A DNA stretch of 64,000 bases from Hypholoma sublateritium FD-334 SS-4 (Eukaryota; Basidiomycota; Agaricomycetes; Agaricales; Strophariaceae): contig KN817588.1 in assembly GCA_000827495.1 (NCBI GenBank), positions 89,720-153,719 of the forward strand, given 5' to 3'. The translations under genes and the position numbers were made by a program. This document shows, piece by piece, positions 54,080 to 64,000 of the stretch (position 1 is its first letter; each line of letters opens with the position of its first letter). Under the pieces are notes generated by a model. It searched no databases, was not told the origin of the DNA, and saw nothing but the letters and a program-made list of their open reading frames with translations.

Positions 54080-54898
54080 CCGCCCCGCGTGCACATAAAG
54101 TCGCTCTACGGCTTACAGTACACCAGGAGGCGAGTCATGCATGCGAGTCAGCATATAAATTAAGGGCGGAGAGGAAGGCATGCGGAGCGGGGCGCTGATG
54201 CGGTGGTGCGCGAGGTGGATGCGAGCGCTAGGCCCGTGTGCGTACCGGTCCCCTGGCACGGCACCGGCGCGCGCACTGCCTTTCAACGCCGCGCCCCTCC
54301 ATACCTCCTCTATGCACTCTTCCCGCATTCCCGTCTGTGTATTTGGCGCACGTCGCTGCGCGTGCCCACCCGCTATTTCCCCCGCGTTGTCGTCGTGCAC
54401 TCGCGCTTAAGGCAGGTCGCCGATCGCATGCGCATCGCGTTCCTCATTAACCGTCGACGCAGCGCCTGTGCGCCGCGCGTGCCCGCAATAGCACGTGCCC
54501 GCGGGCGCGCTGCGGGCGCTGCGCTTGTATGTGGACGATGGAGCATGGTCAGGGCGGATGCGCGTCTCTGTTTGCGCTCCGAGCGACACGCGCGTCCTCG
54601 CTCCGATCATCCTCAACGACGAACGCGGCGCAAAGCGGGCCTCAAACAAGGTGCGCGGAGGACGTTTTGCCGTGCGGGGTGTGTCGATATGAACTTGGCG
54701 CTGGAGGGCGGCGTGGACGCCTATCTGGCCGCGGTAGCGTACATTTTAAATTTCACACGAACGATGCGGTTATCAGAGAAATGGGGGACGGGACCTTCGG
54801 TAAGATGGATCGTGTGTGATATTTCACGGTTTTTCTGGACGTGTATCAATCTTCCAATAAATCTTGTGATAGTTACATTTCGATTCAACATCGCGTGA
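54080..54898 (+). repeat. direct repeat of 46690-47340 with a 231-codon frame
   Basis: A frame from 54203 to 54898 reads VCVPVPWHGTGARTAFQRRA, PPYLLYALFPH and EGGVDAYLAAVAYILNFTR. The matching positions near 46.8-47.3 kb and 26.6 kb (minus) are decayed. The block VSVCAPSDTR plus ILNDERGAKRASNKVRGGRF is in a second frame. It may be a once-coding third repeat family; I do not recognise it. Confidence 0.4.
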
Positions 54899-54929
54899 AG
54901 CCCTTGCTTACCTTCTATCCTTCGCTCCC

Positions 54930-55420
54930 TGCTGTGTACCTGCGGTGCGCGTCTGTCCATGATTGAGGATTCCTTGAACAGCGTCGCCTTCGCCTCTTCG
55001 CTCGCTCACGCGTTCAGTTCCTTGTTTAAACAATCCTTTTTGCTTCAGAGAAACGAGCACTGGGCTTGACGCGCTCCCAAAAATCAAAGCCGTGTTGAAG
55101 TACGAATCGATGACGCGTTATGCCCCGCAGCACTGATCGCCGCAATCTGATCGCTATACTTTCCGACTTACAGACGCCCAGGAACACCCTCGACAGTAAA
55201 TCTCGCGCCGGTGACTAAATACGGAACGCCCTTGACGGTAAGACGCCGGCGAAAGGTCCGCTCTTAAGTCGCCGGGTGGCATGGGTATCTTACTAGAGAT
55301 ATGTGCAGTACGTGTACGATGTCTTCTCTTCCCAAGTTTCTCACGCACAGATTGGACATCCCGCACCGCTTGTGTAGTAGCTTCTTCACTATCCCTTCGC
55401 ACTCCTTGGGCATTAATGCC
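54930..55420. repeat. 5'-flank repeat (copy 3 of 3, decayed)
   Basis: GTGTACCTGCGGTGCGC (near 54938), GATGACGCGT (near 55109) and CGCCCAGGAACACCCTC (near 55177) keep the order seen at 14.8-15.2 and 36.1-36.7 kb. No GC-rich gene copy follows. The repeat-dense part of the window ends here. Confidence 0.5.
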
Positions 55421-55671
55421 ATGAAAATGGATGTCTTATGGCGCTGGTTTACCTGTTAACAATAACAATGACATTGATCCTGTCAGCTGACGATAAACGA
55501 TGCAGGTATGGCGTATCTATGATTCCCTACATTAGTACTCCAATTCGCACTGGTTATAAACCTCTACACTCTCGAGTCTCGGTCTCAGACTCTCAAAAGT
55601 CAATAATTTACCGCAACTTCCAGTGTCCACATGCCCGACGATGCTCCGCGCAAGAAGTAAAAAAACATAAA

Positions 55672-55757
55672 AGTCCCGACGGTGGTTCGAACACCGGACC
55701 CTGCGATGGGTGACAAGTCCACTGCAATCGCATGCTATACCACTTAGCTATCGAGAC
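55672..55757 (-). tRNA. tRNA-Cys(GCA) with a 14-nt intron
   Basis: On the minus strand the acceptor stem GTCTCGA pairs with TCGGGAC (one G-U). The D arm is GCTA-AGTGGTA-TAGC. The anticodon stem TGCGA pairs perfectly with TCGCA, and the T arm is CGGTG-TTCGAAC-CACCG. The anticodon region reads TTGCAG, an intron TGGACTTGTCACCC at 55721-55708 in the canonical position after base 37, then A. The anticodon GCA reads UGC/UGU (Cys), and stem and loop resemble known tRNA-Cys. The discriminator base is T (55672). A T-run (TTTTATGTTTTTTT) 3' of the gene can serve as the RNA polymerase III terminator. The A box (GATAGCTAAGTGG) and B box (GTGTTCGAACC) are near consensus. Confidence 0.92.
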
Positions 55758-56198
55758 CCTCGAAAATCGAGGGCGAAGTATTAACTATATACTTTATTCT
55801 TGAATATTGAGTGGCATGTACGACCTTCTTCATCCACAAACAGACATCTAACTTCCGCAGGCCTCACTTGGACGCTTGATAGGGTCGTTCATTTCACACT
55901 GGCAGCCCCTGCTGACAGTGTTTTCGCTCCGTTATGGTCATATTGTTTCGTCGCTTATTCTGAAACGGCCGAAGCAATAGCCCCAAAGCGTAGTTGTTGC
56001 TGATTATAGTATTTATTTCCGCAGGCCAGCTCAGGCCATTCTGCACTTTCCATTTGTGGACATTGTAACCGTTGGGTTGAAGCGCATGGCGTACTTGGCC
56101 GCTTCATCGTTTTCTTCTTTCAAGGGTCACAACGCGCTCAGGTGGCTACATCGGTCGCTTGACTAGCGAAGCAATTGCCACAAAAGGCACTCGATATT
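55758..56198. other. intergenic
   Basis: No gene supported. A short frame at 55800-56003 has no recognisable content. Confidence 0.4.
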
Positions 56199-56199
56199 T

Positions 56200-56212
56200 T
56201 CTTATAAATAGG
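56200..56212 (+). promoter_or_regulatory. TATA box
   Basis: TCTTATAAATAGG lies about 80 bp upstream of ATG 56289, leaving a 5' leader of about 50 nt if transcription starts 30 bp downstream of the box. Confidence 0.6.
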
Positions 56213-56288
56213 AGACGCTCATAGGTCGATCTGGAGAAGCCACATCGTACATCACCTCCAACTTACACTGTATATCTACCATACACAA

Positions 56289-56948
56289 ATGCCTTACGAT
56301 GAAGACAACCGACGTAACAATCACGGAAATCAAGATGCACCGCCTAGCCTTGCTGGTCGCCTGACACCATCATCTCACAGACAACTTACCGACAATTCCA
56401 CAGTTTCGGCGTCGAAACGCTGTAAACCCAGCCACGTCAAGAAAACTAACCGCTTTACACCACTCTCTCGTGCTCCACCACACTCCCGCAGTGGACTTCT
56501 AGTCATTTCTCCGAGCGCTGAAGGTACAGTTACTTATAATGGTAGCTCTAGCGGTGGCTGGGATGTCGATAAATGGCTTCAGAGTTCAAGCGACGCTCAC
56601 TCACTCGGAGCTGAGAGACCTGCTCCTCGAATTCAGTGTCGAAGACCCCGTAAAGGGAGCCCCGCTTCTTCCACTCTGTGTTCATACCACACTGGGTACA
56701 CCGCAATCGAAATGGACTCTAAAGATATCAGTAGAGAAGGGAAAACTGAGCAGGATATGGATGATGAAGAGAAGGCAGAAGGATACTATTCGGATGTGTC
56801 GACGGTATCCTCCAAAACCATGAAAGCTATGAGCGCCAACTGCAGCTGCTTCCAAGCAAACCTGAGAGGTCTGCCGACAGAAGAAGAATTATCGAAAAGG
56901 AGGAAGACGTATTTCATGCAGACAATAAGGTTTAAAGGTCACAAGTAA
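56289..56948 (+). CDS. hypothetical protein, 219 aa
   Basis: A single-exon frame behind a good TATA box, with an A at -3. The protein is polar, with a basic, Ser/Thr/Pro-rich N-terminal half (SKRCKPSHVKKTNRF, PHSRSGLLVISPSAEG). The C-terminal half is acidic (EGKTEQDMDDEEKAEGYYSD) and ends in a basic, probably helical segment (TEEELSKRRKTYFMQTIRFK). No signal peptide, membrane segment or known domain is visible. The composition suggests an intrinsically disordered nuclear or regulatory protein, which is only inference. Confidence 0.55.
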   Translation: MPYDEDNRRNNHGNQDAPPSLAGRLTPSSHRQLTDNSTVSASKRCKPSHVKKTNRFTPLSRAPPHSRSGLLVISPSAEGTVTYNGSSSGGWDVDKWLQSSSDAHSLGAERPAPRIQCRRPRKGSPASSTLCSYHTGYTAIEMDSKDISREGKTEQDMDDEEKAEGYYSDVSTVSSKTMKAMSANCSCFQANLRGLPTEEELSKRRKTYFMQTIRFKGHK

Positions 56949-58241
56949 GGATGAAATGCCTCAGTGGCGTTGCGTCTCATAGAGACAGATCTTCGTTGTT
57001 TTTGTATGTAATTTTAGCGCTACGAAGATATTGTTCTCCTCCGTGAAGACCATCTGGTCGGTATGCAATTTCTAATATGGGGGATATGTCGAGACGAGCT
57101 ATGCAAACGTGACTCTAATGTGTATGCTAGAGTTTGCGAAGGCGCTCGATCATCAACTTATCAATTTGTATGAGCGAAGCTTCGATGTAGTTTGGAAATT
57201 TACACTGATTGCTGCGATAGTATTGTAAAGCTGAGCAACTGAGCCACAGCTTTCGGCACACGCGACAATTCTCCAAGACGCCGCGGGATAGATCAGTCTT
57301 CTACGTCAGCACAAAGTATTCATCCGTAGTGGTTTCTTCATCGAGAAGGAAGCTCTTGTAGTCCTTCACATTTCTATAGCTCCGCTGTATCGATGCTCGG
57401 AGATTATTTGCACAGCCAAGAATTTAATCTTACATGTCGACGCCAAACCACATAAACCTTCCCAGAATAGAATACTTGACCTAGGCAATGCGCCTAAAAA
57501 TAACTTGATTATTGAGCCGTCGTCTAGTCACAGGTTACGGCTTTCTTGTTAGGGACCCAGCGATGGGTCGCAAGGTCTATACCTGCCGCAACGATGGATT
57601 GCACGGTGGGTCTGGAATCAAGAAGCGTGCCATACGTACGTGACGACCTGCGGAATTCTCGAGTGCCTTCTCGCAATCAACATACATATGAAGGATTGCA
57701 CGACGTTCAACGTTCAAGTCTCACATATTAAATATACTCATTAAATCATAATATTAGAGATTCGTATCTGTACATAAATATCAGTCATGGTGTCATTAAA
57801 TACATTATGGAATAGGAGTCTGTTCGTTCGTAAAGTCATAGGTGAATATTGCAAGTCCAGCTCACAAATATCCAATGTCTGTGTCGTACAATGCGTACAA
57901 CGCGGGGCTATAGGAATAGCCGGAAAGATGAATGCCAGGGCGATTTGAAAGGATGATCATCTTTAGGGCAACGAGGGCCTTTGGTGCTGTTACGAATGAC
58001 GAATCGTAACGGGAGTGTTGCTTGAGCGCTGAGTCGTTGTTAACGCGAGCCGGATGAGGAATCAGGATAGCCGAGACGACAAGGGCGATAAACCGACGGG
58101 AAAGTCAAACAAGGTAACAGTGTGAAAACACTGAGCAGTGCCACCAAGAGCTGATGGCGACCGTGGCGATGGGAGAGATCTGTGGAGGATATCTGTCACA
58201 CTGATGTCGTTGTCGAAAGTAGATGGTGGGCGCTGATTGCG
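56949..58241. other. no supported gene
   Basis: Moderately AT-rich, unique. Open frames shorter than 65 codons; nothing recognisable. Confidence 0.45.
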
Positions 58242-58943
58242 CTATGTCACATCGAGGCGCCATTCCTCCGACCGACGTCCGCTGCTGACAAGTCCACCGA
58301 ACCGGGTGCGTCCCATGAGGAAATCGACGCGTTTCATGCCACCGCGTTTCTCTTCTTCGTAGAGTCGGGTGCTTCGTTGACGCCTGTAGCGTTGTTCATA
58401 TGCACGGGAAGCCTGGCGCTGCTCTGCGGGCGACGCGGCGGAGTGAAACTCCGACTCGGTGATGTTCTTGCGAAGAGAGCGATAAACAGACTTGACGACG
58501 TCTTCGAACGTGACAAAGGCTCGGTTGGACGCGTAGACGTTGAATTTCCAGGCAAAGTGAGGAACCGTGATGACGATGAATGGCATCGGAGGAGTGGTCG
58601 CGGCCTCTGACCAAACGCGGCTGGAGATGGACTGATGGTGTCGCGAAACGGTCGAAGGATGATCCATCATGTCCCAGGTGATGGCCGACATCTCCAAGTA
58701 GGGATGTGGACGCGAAGATCCAGCGTAGCCAGAGGATGAAATGGCTTTGGGTATACCGTGGATCGGACGCGGCGCTGATGATGGAGGCAGGGGATAACCG
58801 ACAGATGGTGGGGTGATCGGCCCTAAGGAGGAAGGTACTGTCGAGGACGAGAACGACAGGGGAGGGATTGCGGGCGTCACTGGTGGAGAGTGGAAGGTGT
58901 TCTTGTAGGCGAAGCGGACTTGTTTCGTGTGGCGGACGGGCAT
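58242..58943 (-). CDS. DUF6699-type protein 1
   Basis: Single frame of 233 codons. Like its family it opens with a VRFA-K-T-type basic segment and a Ser/Pro-rich linker with PPVTPAIPPLSFSSSTVPSS and GPITPPSVGYPLP. The conserved domain follows: ITWDMMDHPSTVSR (the WDL-x-x-P site), ATTPPMPFIVI, WKFNVYASNRAFVTFEDVVK, SVYRSLRKNITESEF, then RASRAYEQRY, KRVDFLMGRTRFGGLV and EWRLDV at the very end. Length and order match this very common, functionally uncharacterised basidiomycete family. A second member lies 3.5 kb to the right. No transmembrane segment. Confidence 0.85.
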   Translation of the reverse strand: MPVRHTKQVRFAYKNTFHSPPVTPAIPPLSFSSSTVPSSLGPITPPSVGYPLPPSSAPRPIHGIPKAISSSGYAGSSRPHPYLEMSAITWDMMDHPSTVSRHHQSISSRVWSEAATTPPMPFIVITVPHFAWKFNVYASNRAFVTFEDVVKSVYRSLRKNITESEFHSAASPAEQRQASRAYEQRYRRQRSTRLYEEEKRGGMKRVDFLMGRTRFGGLVSSGRRSEEWRLDVT

Positions 58944-59020
58944 GACTGCGTGAGTGAGCTGGTGATAGGCGACGTTAAGTGGACGCGGTGAACGTAAGTA
59001 AACGAACTTACACGAGGCCG

Positions 59021-59030
59021 TCTTTTATAG
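59021..59030 (-). promoter_or_regulatory. TATA box of DUF6699-type gene 1
   Basis: On the minus strand CTATAAAAGA lies about 80 bp upstream of ATG 58943. Confidence 0.6.
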
Positions 59031-62000
59031 CGCCAGGATTTCATTGGGAAAAAAATGTACCTGGAAGCGTACCGCCTCCCGAGATGCAGTTGGGTTGGAG
59101 ATCGGGTCACTGCATGATCTGAGTTTAGCACCGCATTCACTCCGGCTACCAAAATAGGACGCACGCTGGATGGTGACCGCCGAAAGCGTTGACGTGACAA
59201 CCGTGCACGGCCAATCTTGTCGGTGAAATGAGATGCGTTAGTATACTTAGTATGGCTTGAGAGAACACAAGGTGAGGAAGAGAACTTAATAGCTGAGTAT
59301 TTTCGTTCCGGAATATTTGTACAAACATTCCGCTCCAATCCTCCGTGGGAACTGAATTTCGTCATAACTGGAAGGGGGAGCCAAGTGGGGCCTGCAAGAT
59401 GATACATGGGCATCTGGGAGTGCCATAGGCGACCTAGCACTCGTGCTCTGAGTCGGCGCCAATCCACAATCTTGGTTAAATCTGCCATGCGCCTGTGTGT
59501 CGGTTTGCCCCAGAATTCATTGGGGCTAACGTTACATAAGTAACTTAAGCTGCACCTCTTGCGTGTCAATATGACTGCCGTGACTCGTAAAAGCCATTCC
59601 ATCTACGCGCAGTCCTTGGGCCGCCTTCCGAGAATTCCGGCATGGTTGCGGTAGCGGAATGATAGCCTCGTGTAACGGCGAGCAAAGCAGTGCTGAACAT
59701 TCTGGTGAGCGCGCCAAGTGATGGCTGTGCATGCAGCGGGGTCGGAAAGCCGATGCTTGCCGGAATTACGCAAGAACACTGTGAGGGGCGGGACCAACCC
59801 AATGGCGGGACATGTTCCGCGACTCCTATCCACTTTCATTCCGTGTCCAAGAAATTGTATCAGCTGAATGCAATGTTCTCACGCTTCGAGAGATGGGGGC
59901 GCAGTTGAAACTTAGAAAAGGTGTGATAGATTTTCTAAGTGTATACCGACGAAAATTCTGGTTTTGGTATGCGAAGGATATCATTTAACTGTTAGGTGCT
60001 ATGCATTGATATTTATCTGTTTGATATATTCGATTGTTGCATGATGCGGGTGCGAATGTTGTGTTTACATCACCTGCAAGTGTTGAAAGTTGAACATTGA
60101 AAAATCTGTAAATCACCACTGCGCTGAACTGATCACATCTGATCGTGGATACAGCCGCAGAAATTCATAGATGTTATGCTTACTGTACAATATTTATTCG
60201 AGCTACCTAGTGATTGATGAGCAGTATAGATGGAATGACCATTTTCATACGATAATTTTGTATGTCACGTTGATACGTAGTGCATTTGGCCCGCCTTCTC
60301 CTCTACGCTCTATATCCCACGTTCCTCTTACAGCTCTAAAATAAGGAATTGCGGTCTCGATATACGGAGCGAGAACACAGGCATCAGCAGAGTTTCGCCG
60401 ACATTTGCTTAGTGGCGTACATGAGGCTGCGAGAATCCAACCTTAGGCGATGCAACACGGAATATCAACTTGCTGACGTGCCACCCTTAAGCTCGGTGTC
60501 GAGCTGCGCATGATAAGATCGACCTTTTCACGGGCGGCGCCTCGTGTACGGGCTTATCGTGGCTGGGTCTAGGAAGACCGCGAAGCTCACCTGCAGTGAC
60601 GGGTTTGTGATGGGTACTAAAATTAGTCCTGGCTTCTGCCCTCAGCTACATCCAATATTGGCCACCCGATCAAAAGCGTACGGTGCTCGGTAAAGACATT
60701 CCGCTTTAAGTATCTGACTTGTATAGAGATAGTGCGGGTTAGATGTAACGTTAGTGCTACTCTTACTCTATAAGCGTTACCGGACCACCCTATGCCATGC
60801 AAAGCGATGCGTCATTCAACTGTTCTAGGTCAATGAGCCCAATATCCTTAGTGCCACATATGCTTAAAGGTCGATCGATAAACAAAAACAATTTTAGTCT
60901 TGAACTTTCACTGACTTACTCGGGGATGATACACGCGTCGTGCAGAACGAGACTAGGAATCCAATCACCGTGGAACGCAGCCCGATCGAATTTCAGTCGA
61001 TCGTACTACTCACCCACTTACTCATCTGTGATACACACGTCAGAAAAAGAGTGGGTAGGTGATTACTCACCGTGGAGCAAATCATCAAGACATGCTATGC
61101 AGTAGCGATGGCATACAGGAGCCAAACATTAAGCCCTCTGCAAAGGAATATGCACAGCGACCCATTTAGGCGCCCCAAAACGACTGCGCGCCAGGGCGCT
61201 TGGCTGTGAGAACATGTAATGCTCTACATGGACAGGTGGCGCACACCGTGGCGCGGCGCTGACGATGCATTGGGTAAAGCCAAATTAAGTACGTGAGCGC
61301 AGAGCGCGCCGACTCCTTATATGGATGTATGAGTGATCTCGCGCGTATTTCGGACGGTCGGGCGGCCCCGTATAATTAAGCGCGAATGGTCAATCAGCCC
61401 CGCTGGAGTGGAAAGCTTAGAAGGGGTAAGGAGGAATAAATCTGCGCTGTGATACCATGAATAGGTGCTGTAAACAGGGTGGATGATCGCGCGGAGGTCG
61501 GGGGCTAAGTTGCAAGCTGGTCAGTACATGTGGATTCCGCCGCTGTAAAGGAAAATGGTTGTATGGTATTCCGACCTATCAATAGGAAAGTTCGTAATGT
61601 GTACGCGAAGGCATTACAGCCTTCAGAAGGCGGTTCCGAAATAGCGAGTTGATTGCGCGCGGTGGAATTATAATTGCGCGCTGGGAGGCAGCTCTACGTA
61701 GCTGTGAAGCAAATATGTACATCGCCTAACAAGGAAAGCGAGTCGCACAGGACTCCGTCGAGCTACATGTACGTCCACTCTAAGCAAGTGAATTTCACCT
61801 GAATTCGACGGGAATCACGCCTGTTCTCGCCGGGCCGTTCCATACCAAACGTGAGTATGTCCGAGCTAGGGCCGAGAAGGGCAAATGAGAACGAAAGCAG
61901 ACTTCCATAGATATATTTACTACAATCGGCAGCGTGAGCTGTGGAATAGCCAATAGGTGAATAGGGCATATAAGTGAAAATCAGGACACGCATACTGCGC

Positions 62001-62456
62001 CGTCTCCTGCCCGCGACGCGAGACGACTTTCTAATGTAGGAAATAGACGCGCTGGGTGATATAAACGAATAAGTAACTGATAAGGTAACTTTTGCCTCGC
62101 GCGGCCCCTTTCGCCCTGTCGAGGCCGCGCCGCGATGCCCGAATGTCATTTTATGGTTTCTCGGTCAAGTCCTAAGCCAAGGCTTGATGATAGCCTCCTG
62201 TCCAAGGAGACGTGCGAACGAAAGCTTGCACGATCCGTGCTAAGTATGTGCACGGAGGGTCACACGCAGCGGCGAGCTGCAGCGACGGAATATGCGGTCA
62301 GCCGGGTGACTGAGCGCCACCGGTGGTCCAAACGGGTGGGTGCGACTCCCCATAGGTGGAATATGGAGAAGGGTCGGGAGAGATGCGGGAGGCCGGAAGT
62401 TGAGTCATTCGAGAATATTGCCTTCTTCGCCAGCGTGGTGTTGAGCGCATAACTGC
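59031..62456. other. long intergenic region without a supported gene
   Basis: Mostly unique sequence of mixed composition. A 241-codon minus frame at 58877-59602 overlaps the promoter and start of DUF6699-type gene 1 and has no recognisable content, so I leave it out. Other frames are below 130 codons. No tRNA, tandem array or inverted repeat stood out by eye. Confidence 0.45.
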
Positions 62457-63167
62457 CTAGGCGACATTGAGATCCCACACACCCGGCCCCTCGAGCGTTC
62501 CAGAGAGGCCCATGAAACGCGTACATCCCATGAGCAAGTCGATGTTCTTGATTCCCTTGCGCTCTTCGCGCGCCCTTTCCTCGGCGTTACGGATAGATCC
62601 CGTGCGCACGTAGTACGCAGCATCGACTCCTTCTCTCCGTTCACCGTCCGGTAGTTCGGCGTAGTCGACGGGATGAATTGGGTGGCGGAGCTGGCGGTAA
62701 ATAGAGAGTAAAATGTCGGCCACAGTTACATAGTTGCCCTGCGCTGACGGAGGCGGGGATACCTCTATCTCATGCATGAGGAGGGGGTGCGTGATAATGA
62801 GAGACTGGACGGGCGGAGAGGTTGCGTATTCTGCGAAAGCGTGAATGGGATATCTGCCATGACCGCTTGTCGGTGGGTTTATCATGTCGAATTCGAAAGC
62901 GGGATCGGTCTGAGGCGCATAAGCTAGGAGAATGTGGATTTGCATAGGTTTTGGTAGGACAATTTCGGGGTATAGGTCGGCCTGATTCCAGTGGGGGGTT
63001 GTTGGGTATACGATATGTCGGTATTCGTCATCTTCGTCTGGGGGCGGTGTGAGAATGTCAGGAGAGGACGACGAAGGCAGTGACGACACAGTGAGAGATG
63101 GAGACGGCGTAGCTGAGCCGCCAGAGTATATCTTGTTAGTCGGTGCGAAGTGCACGCGTTTCGACAT
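62457..63167 (-). CDS. DUF6699-type protein 2
   Basis: Single frame of 236 codons. N-terminus KRVHFAPTNKIYSGG, then the Ser/Pro linker SPSLTVSSLPSSSSPDILTP that is typical of the family. The domain follows: IHILLAYAPQTDPAFEFDMI (the L-x-x-DL-x-x-P site, NPPTSG following), EYATSPPVQSLIITHPLL, HEIEVSPPPSAQGNYVTVAD, ILLSIYRQLRHPIHPVDYAE, RREGVDAAYYVRTG, IKNIDLLMGCTRFMGLSGTL and VWDLNVA at the stop. It is only distantly similar to DUF6699-type protein 1, so the pair is not a recent tandem duplication. Confidence 0.87.
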   Translation of the reverse strand: MSKRVHFAPTNKIYSGGSATPSPSLTVSSLPSSSSPDILTPPPDEDDEYRHIVYPTTPHWNQADLYPEIVLPKPMQIHILLAYAPQTDPAFEFDMINPPTSGHGRYPIHAFAEYATSPPVQSLIITHPLLMHEIEVSPPPSAQGNYVTVADILLSIYRQLRHPIHPVDYAELPDGERREGVDAAYYVRTGSIRNAEERAREERKGIKNIDLLMGCTRFMGLSGTLEGPGVWDLNVA

Positions 63168-63216
63168 GGCGGGATATGAGGGGCGGGTCTGCGCCTGGGA
63201 ACAGGTCTTAGGGTTT

Positions 63217-63226
63217 GCTTATATGG
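63217..63226 (-). promoter_or_regulatory. TATA box of DUF6699-type gene 2
   Basis: CCATATAAGC on the minus strand, about 50-60 bp upstream of ATG 63167, between this gene and the end of the next minus-strand gene. Confidence 0.5.
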
Positions 63227-63273
63227 CAACGGCGGTCGTGCCCAAAACACCGCTGAATGGCTCTCAGGCTGGG

Positions 63274-64000
63274 CTAAATGGGGTTAGTAAGCTGGCCGGA
63301 GTATGATGCCGTTCCGGACAGCAGATGGGCGCACAGTTCCATCCCAGGTCGCCCTTCGCTTTCATCTTCAAAGGTCGACCAGAGAGCTGGAAGCGGATTG
63401 CAGGATAGCTCAGGGTTCGTGGAGGATCCACTGAGAGGGAGAAACGGTTCATCGAAAATCGTACAGCGGGTAATACGGTCTACCGCCGCGACAGTCCCAG
63501 AAAGGATGACAAAAGAACGTCGAATTAGTTGCAAATCAATCAATGCAGAGCAGGTCTGACGCACCTAAGATAGACATCAGATCAGTCTTTAGCCTCATTC
63601 CAATCATCGTTCAGACTGCCTACAAGAGGGACAGGTTTCGGTCCCCAATTCATCTATCAGGTTGTTAAAATCTAGTAAGACATTCATACAGGCCAGAGTG
63701 ATAATCTTACGCTGGCATCGATACTGTTAGATCACGGCGTAGAGCATACTTACTGATGAGACCGACCTATCGCGAAAATAAAACAACACAGGTGTTCGCT
63801 CGGCGTCTTCAGGCAAACACGGAATATGCCAGCCACGTCTCAGTGGGTAGAGACGACAGTTCAAGGCAAGGAAAGGAGTAGTGGCTTACCCTGTGCGCCC
63901 GAATTATGACCCAGAACTAACTTGGCCTTGAACTCGCCGGTTTCTTCATTGTTCATTCTGAAACATCCATCTGTCGTTGTTGTATGCTTCCCATGGCAAA
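63274..64000 (-). CDS. 3' part of an unidentified multi-exon gene, cut by the window edge
   Basis: On the minus strand an open segment of about 95 codons (63564-63274) ends at a stop at 63274-63276 and reads CSALIDLQLIRRSFVILSG, AVDRITRCTIFDEPFLPL, NPLPALWSTFEDESEGRPG and MELCAHLLSG. It is preceded by a good acceptor (CTATCTTAG, near 63567). Further upstream, near 63970-63885, is a coding-like stretch (GCFRMNNEETGEFKAKLVLG then HNSGAQ) that ends at a GTAAGC donor. The exon structure between is unclear and I do not recognise the protein. Its stop lies about 107 bp from the start of DUF6699-type gene 2. Confidence 0.4.

Noticed and set aside
58877..59602. 241-codon open frame on the minus strand
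   Set aside because: It overlaps the TATA box and start of DUF6699-type gene 1 and has no recognisable motif; most likely a chance frame.
1..64000. CRISPR arrays, bacterial operons, integrated prophage or rRNA operons
   Set aside because: The short introns, intron-bearing tRNA and NLR-type genes are eukaryotic. The repeats have no regular spacer structure and no ribosomal sequence was recognised.

Overview
The window is genomic DNA from a filamentous basidiomycete, most likely an Agaricomycete. This rests on introns of about 40-60 nt, a family of NACHT-like genes whose first exon carries the GSxNVxIxGGxF motif typical of mushroom NLR-like proteins, two DUF6699-type genes, and an intron-containing nuclear tRNA-Cys. 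There are no ribosomal genes, CRISPR arrays, operons or prokaryotic signals.

Layout. About 0.6-55 kb is a repeat-rich accessory region built from two intermingled families. Family 1 is a cluster of short NACHT-like genes of about 290-305 aa. Most share a 124-nt first exon, a 46-63-nt phase-1 intron and a second exon of about 750 nt. Intact or nearly intact copies lie at 7.1-8.1 (minus), 18.4-19.6, 21.2-22.1, 28.3-29.3, 32.5-33.5 and 39.7-40.6 kb (plus). Broken copies lie at 2.75-3.26, 8.8-9.26 and 48.3-48.8 kb, with an orphan first-exon scrap at 39.2 kb. Every copy that retains the P-loop position has lost the Walker A lysine, yet copies differ mainly at silent sites. Family 2 is a GC-rich gene family called here MARTRSGP after its N-terminus. 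One copy is open over 688 codons (23.85-25.91 kb, minus); at least fourteen others are decayed. All copies left of about 36 kb are on the minus strand and all those right of about 41 kb are on the plus strand. In several places a NACHT-like copy and a GC-rich copy sit tail to tail, and that pair has been duplicated as a block, directly (21.2-26.5 vs 28.3-31.9 kb) and inverted (32.5-35.7 vs 48.9-44.1 kb).

The repeats are cut by non-autonomous DNA elements with terminal inverted repeats (4.27-4.86, 13.57-14.62 and 38.60-39.00 kb). The 13.57 kb element has an 8-bp target duplication, and its empty site is visible in a paralogous repeat at 26.03 kb. There is also an AT-rich AAGTTAACTT repeat region (15.5-16.8 kb), several tandem and direct repeats, and a 311-aa gene at 42.6-43.6 kb that combines the NLR-type N-terminal motif with a tryptophan-rich tail.

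From about 55.5 kb rightwards the DNA looks like ordinary low-repeat sequence: tRNA-Cys(GCA), a 219-aa hypothetical gene with a TATA box, two DUF6699-type genes on the minus strand, and the 3' part of an unidentified minus-strand gene running off the right edge. All coordinates of decayed repeats are by-eye estimates, good to some tens of bases.
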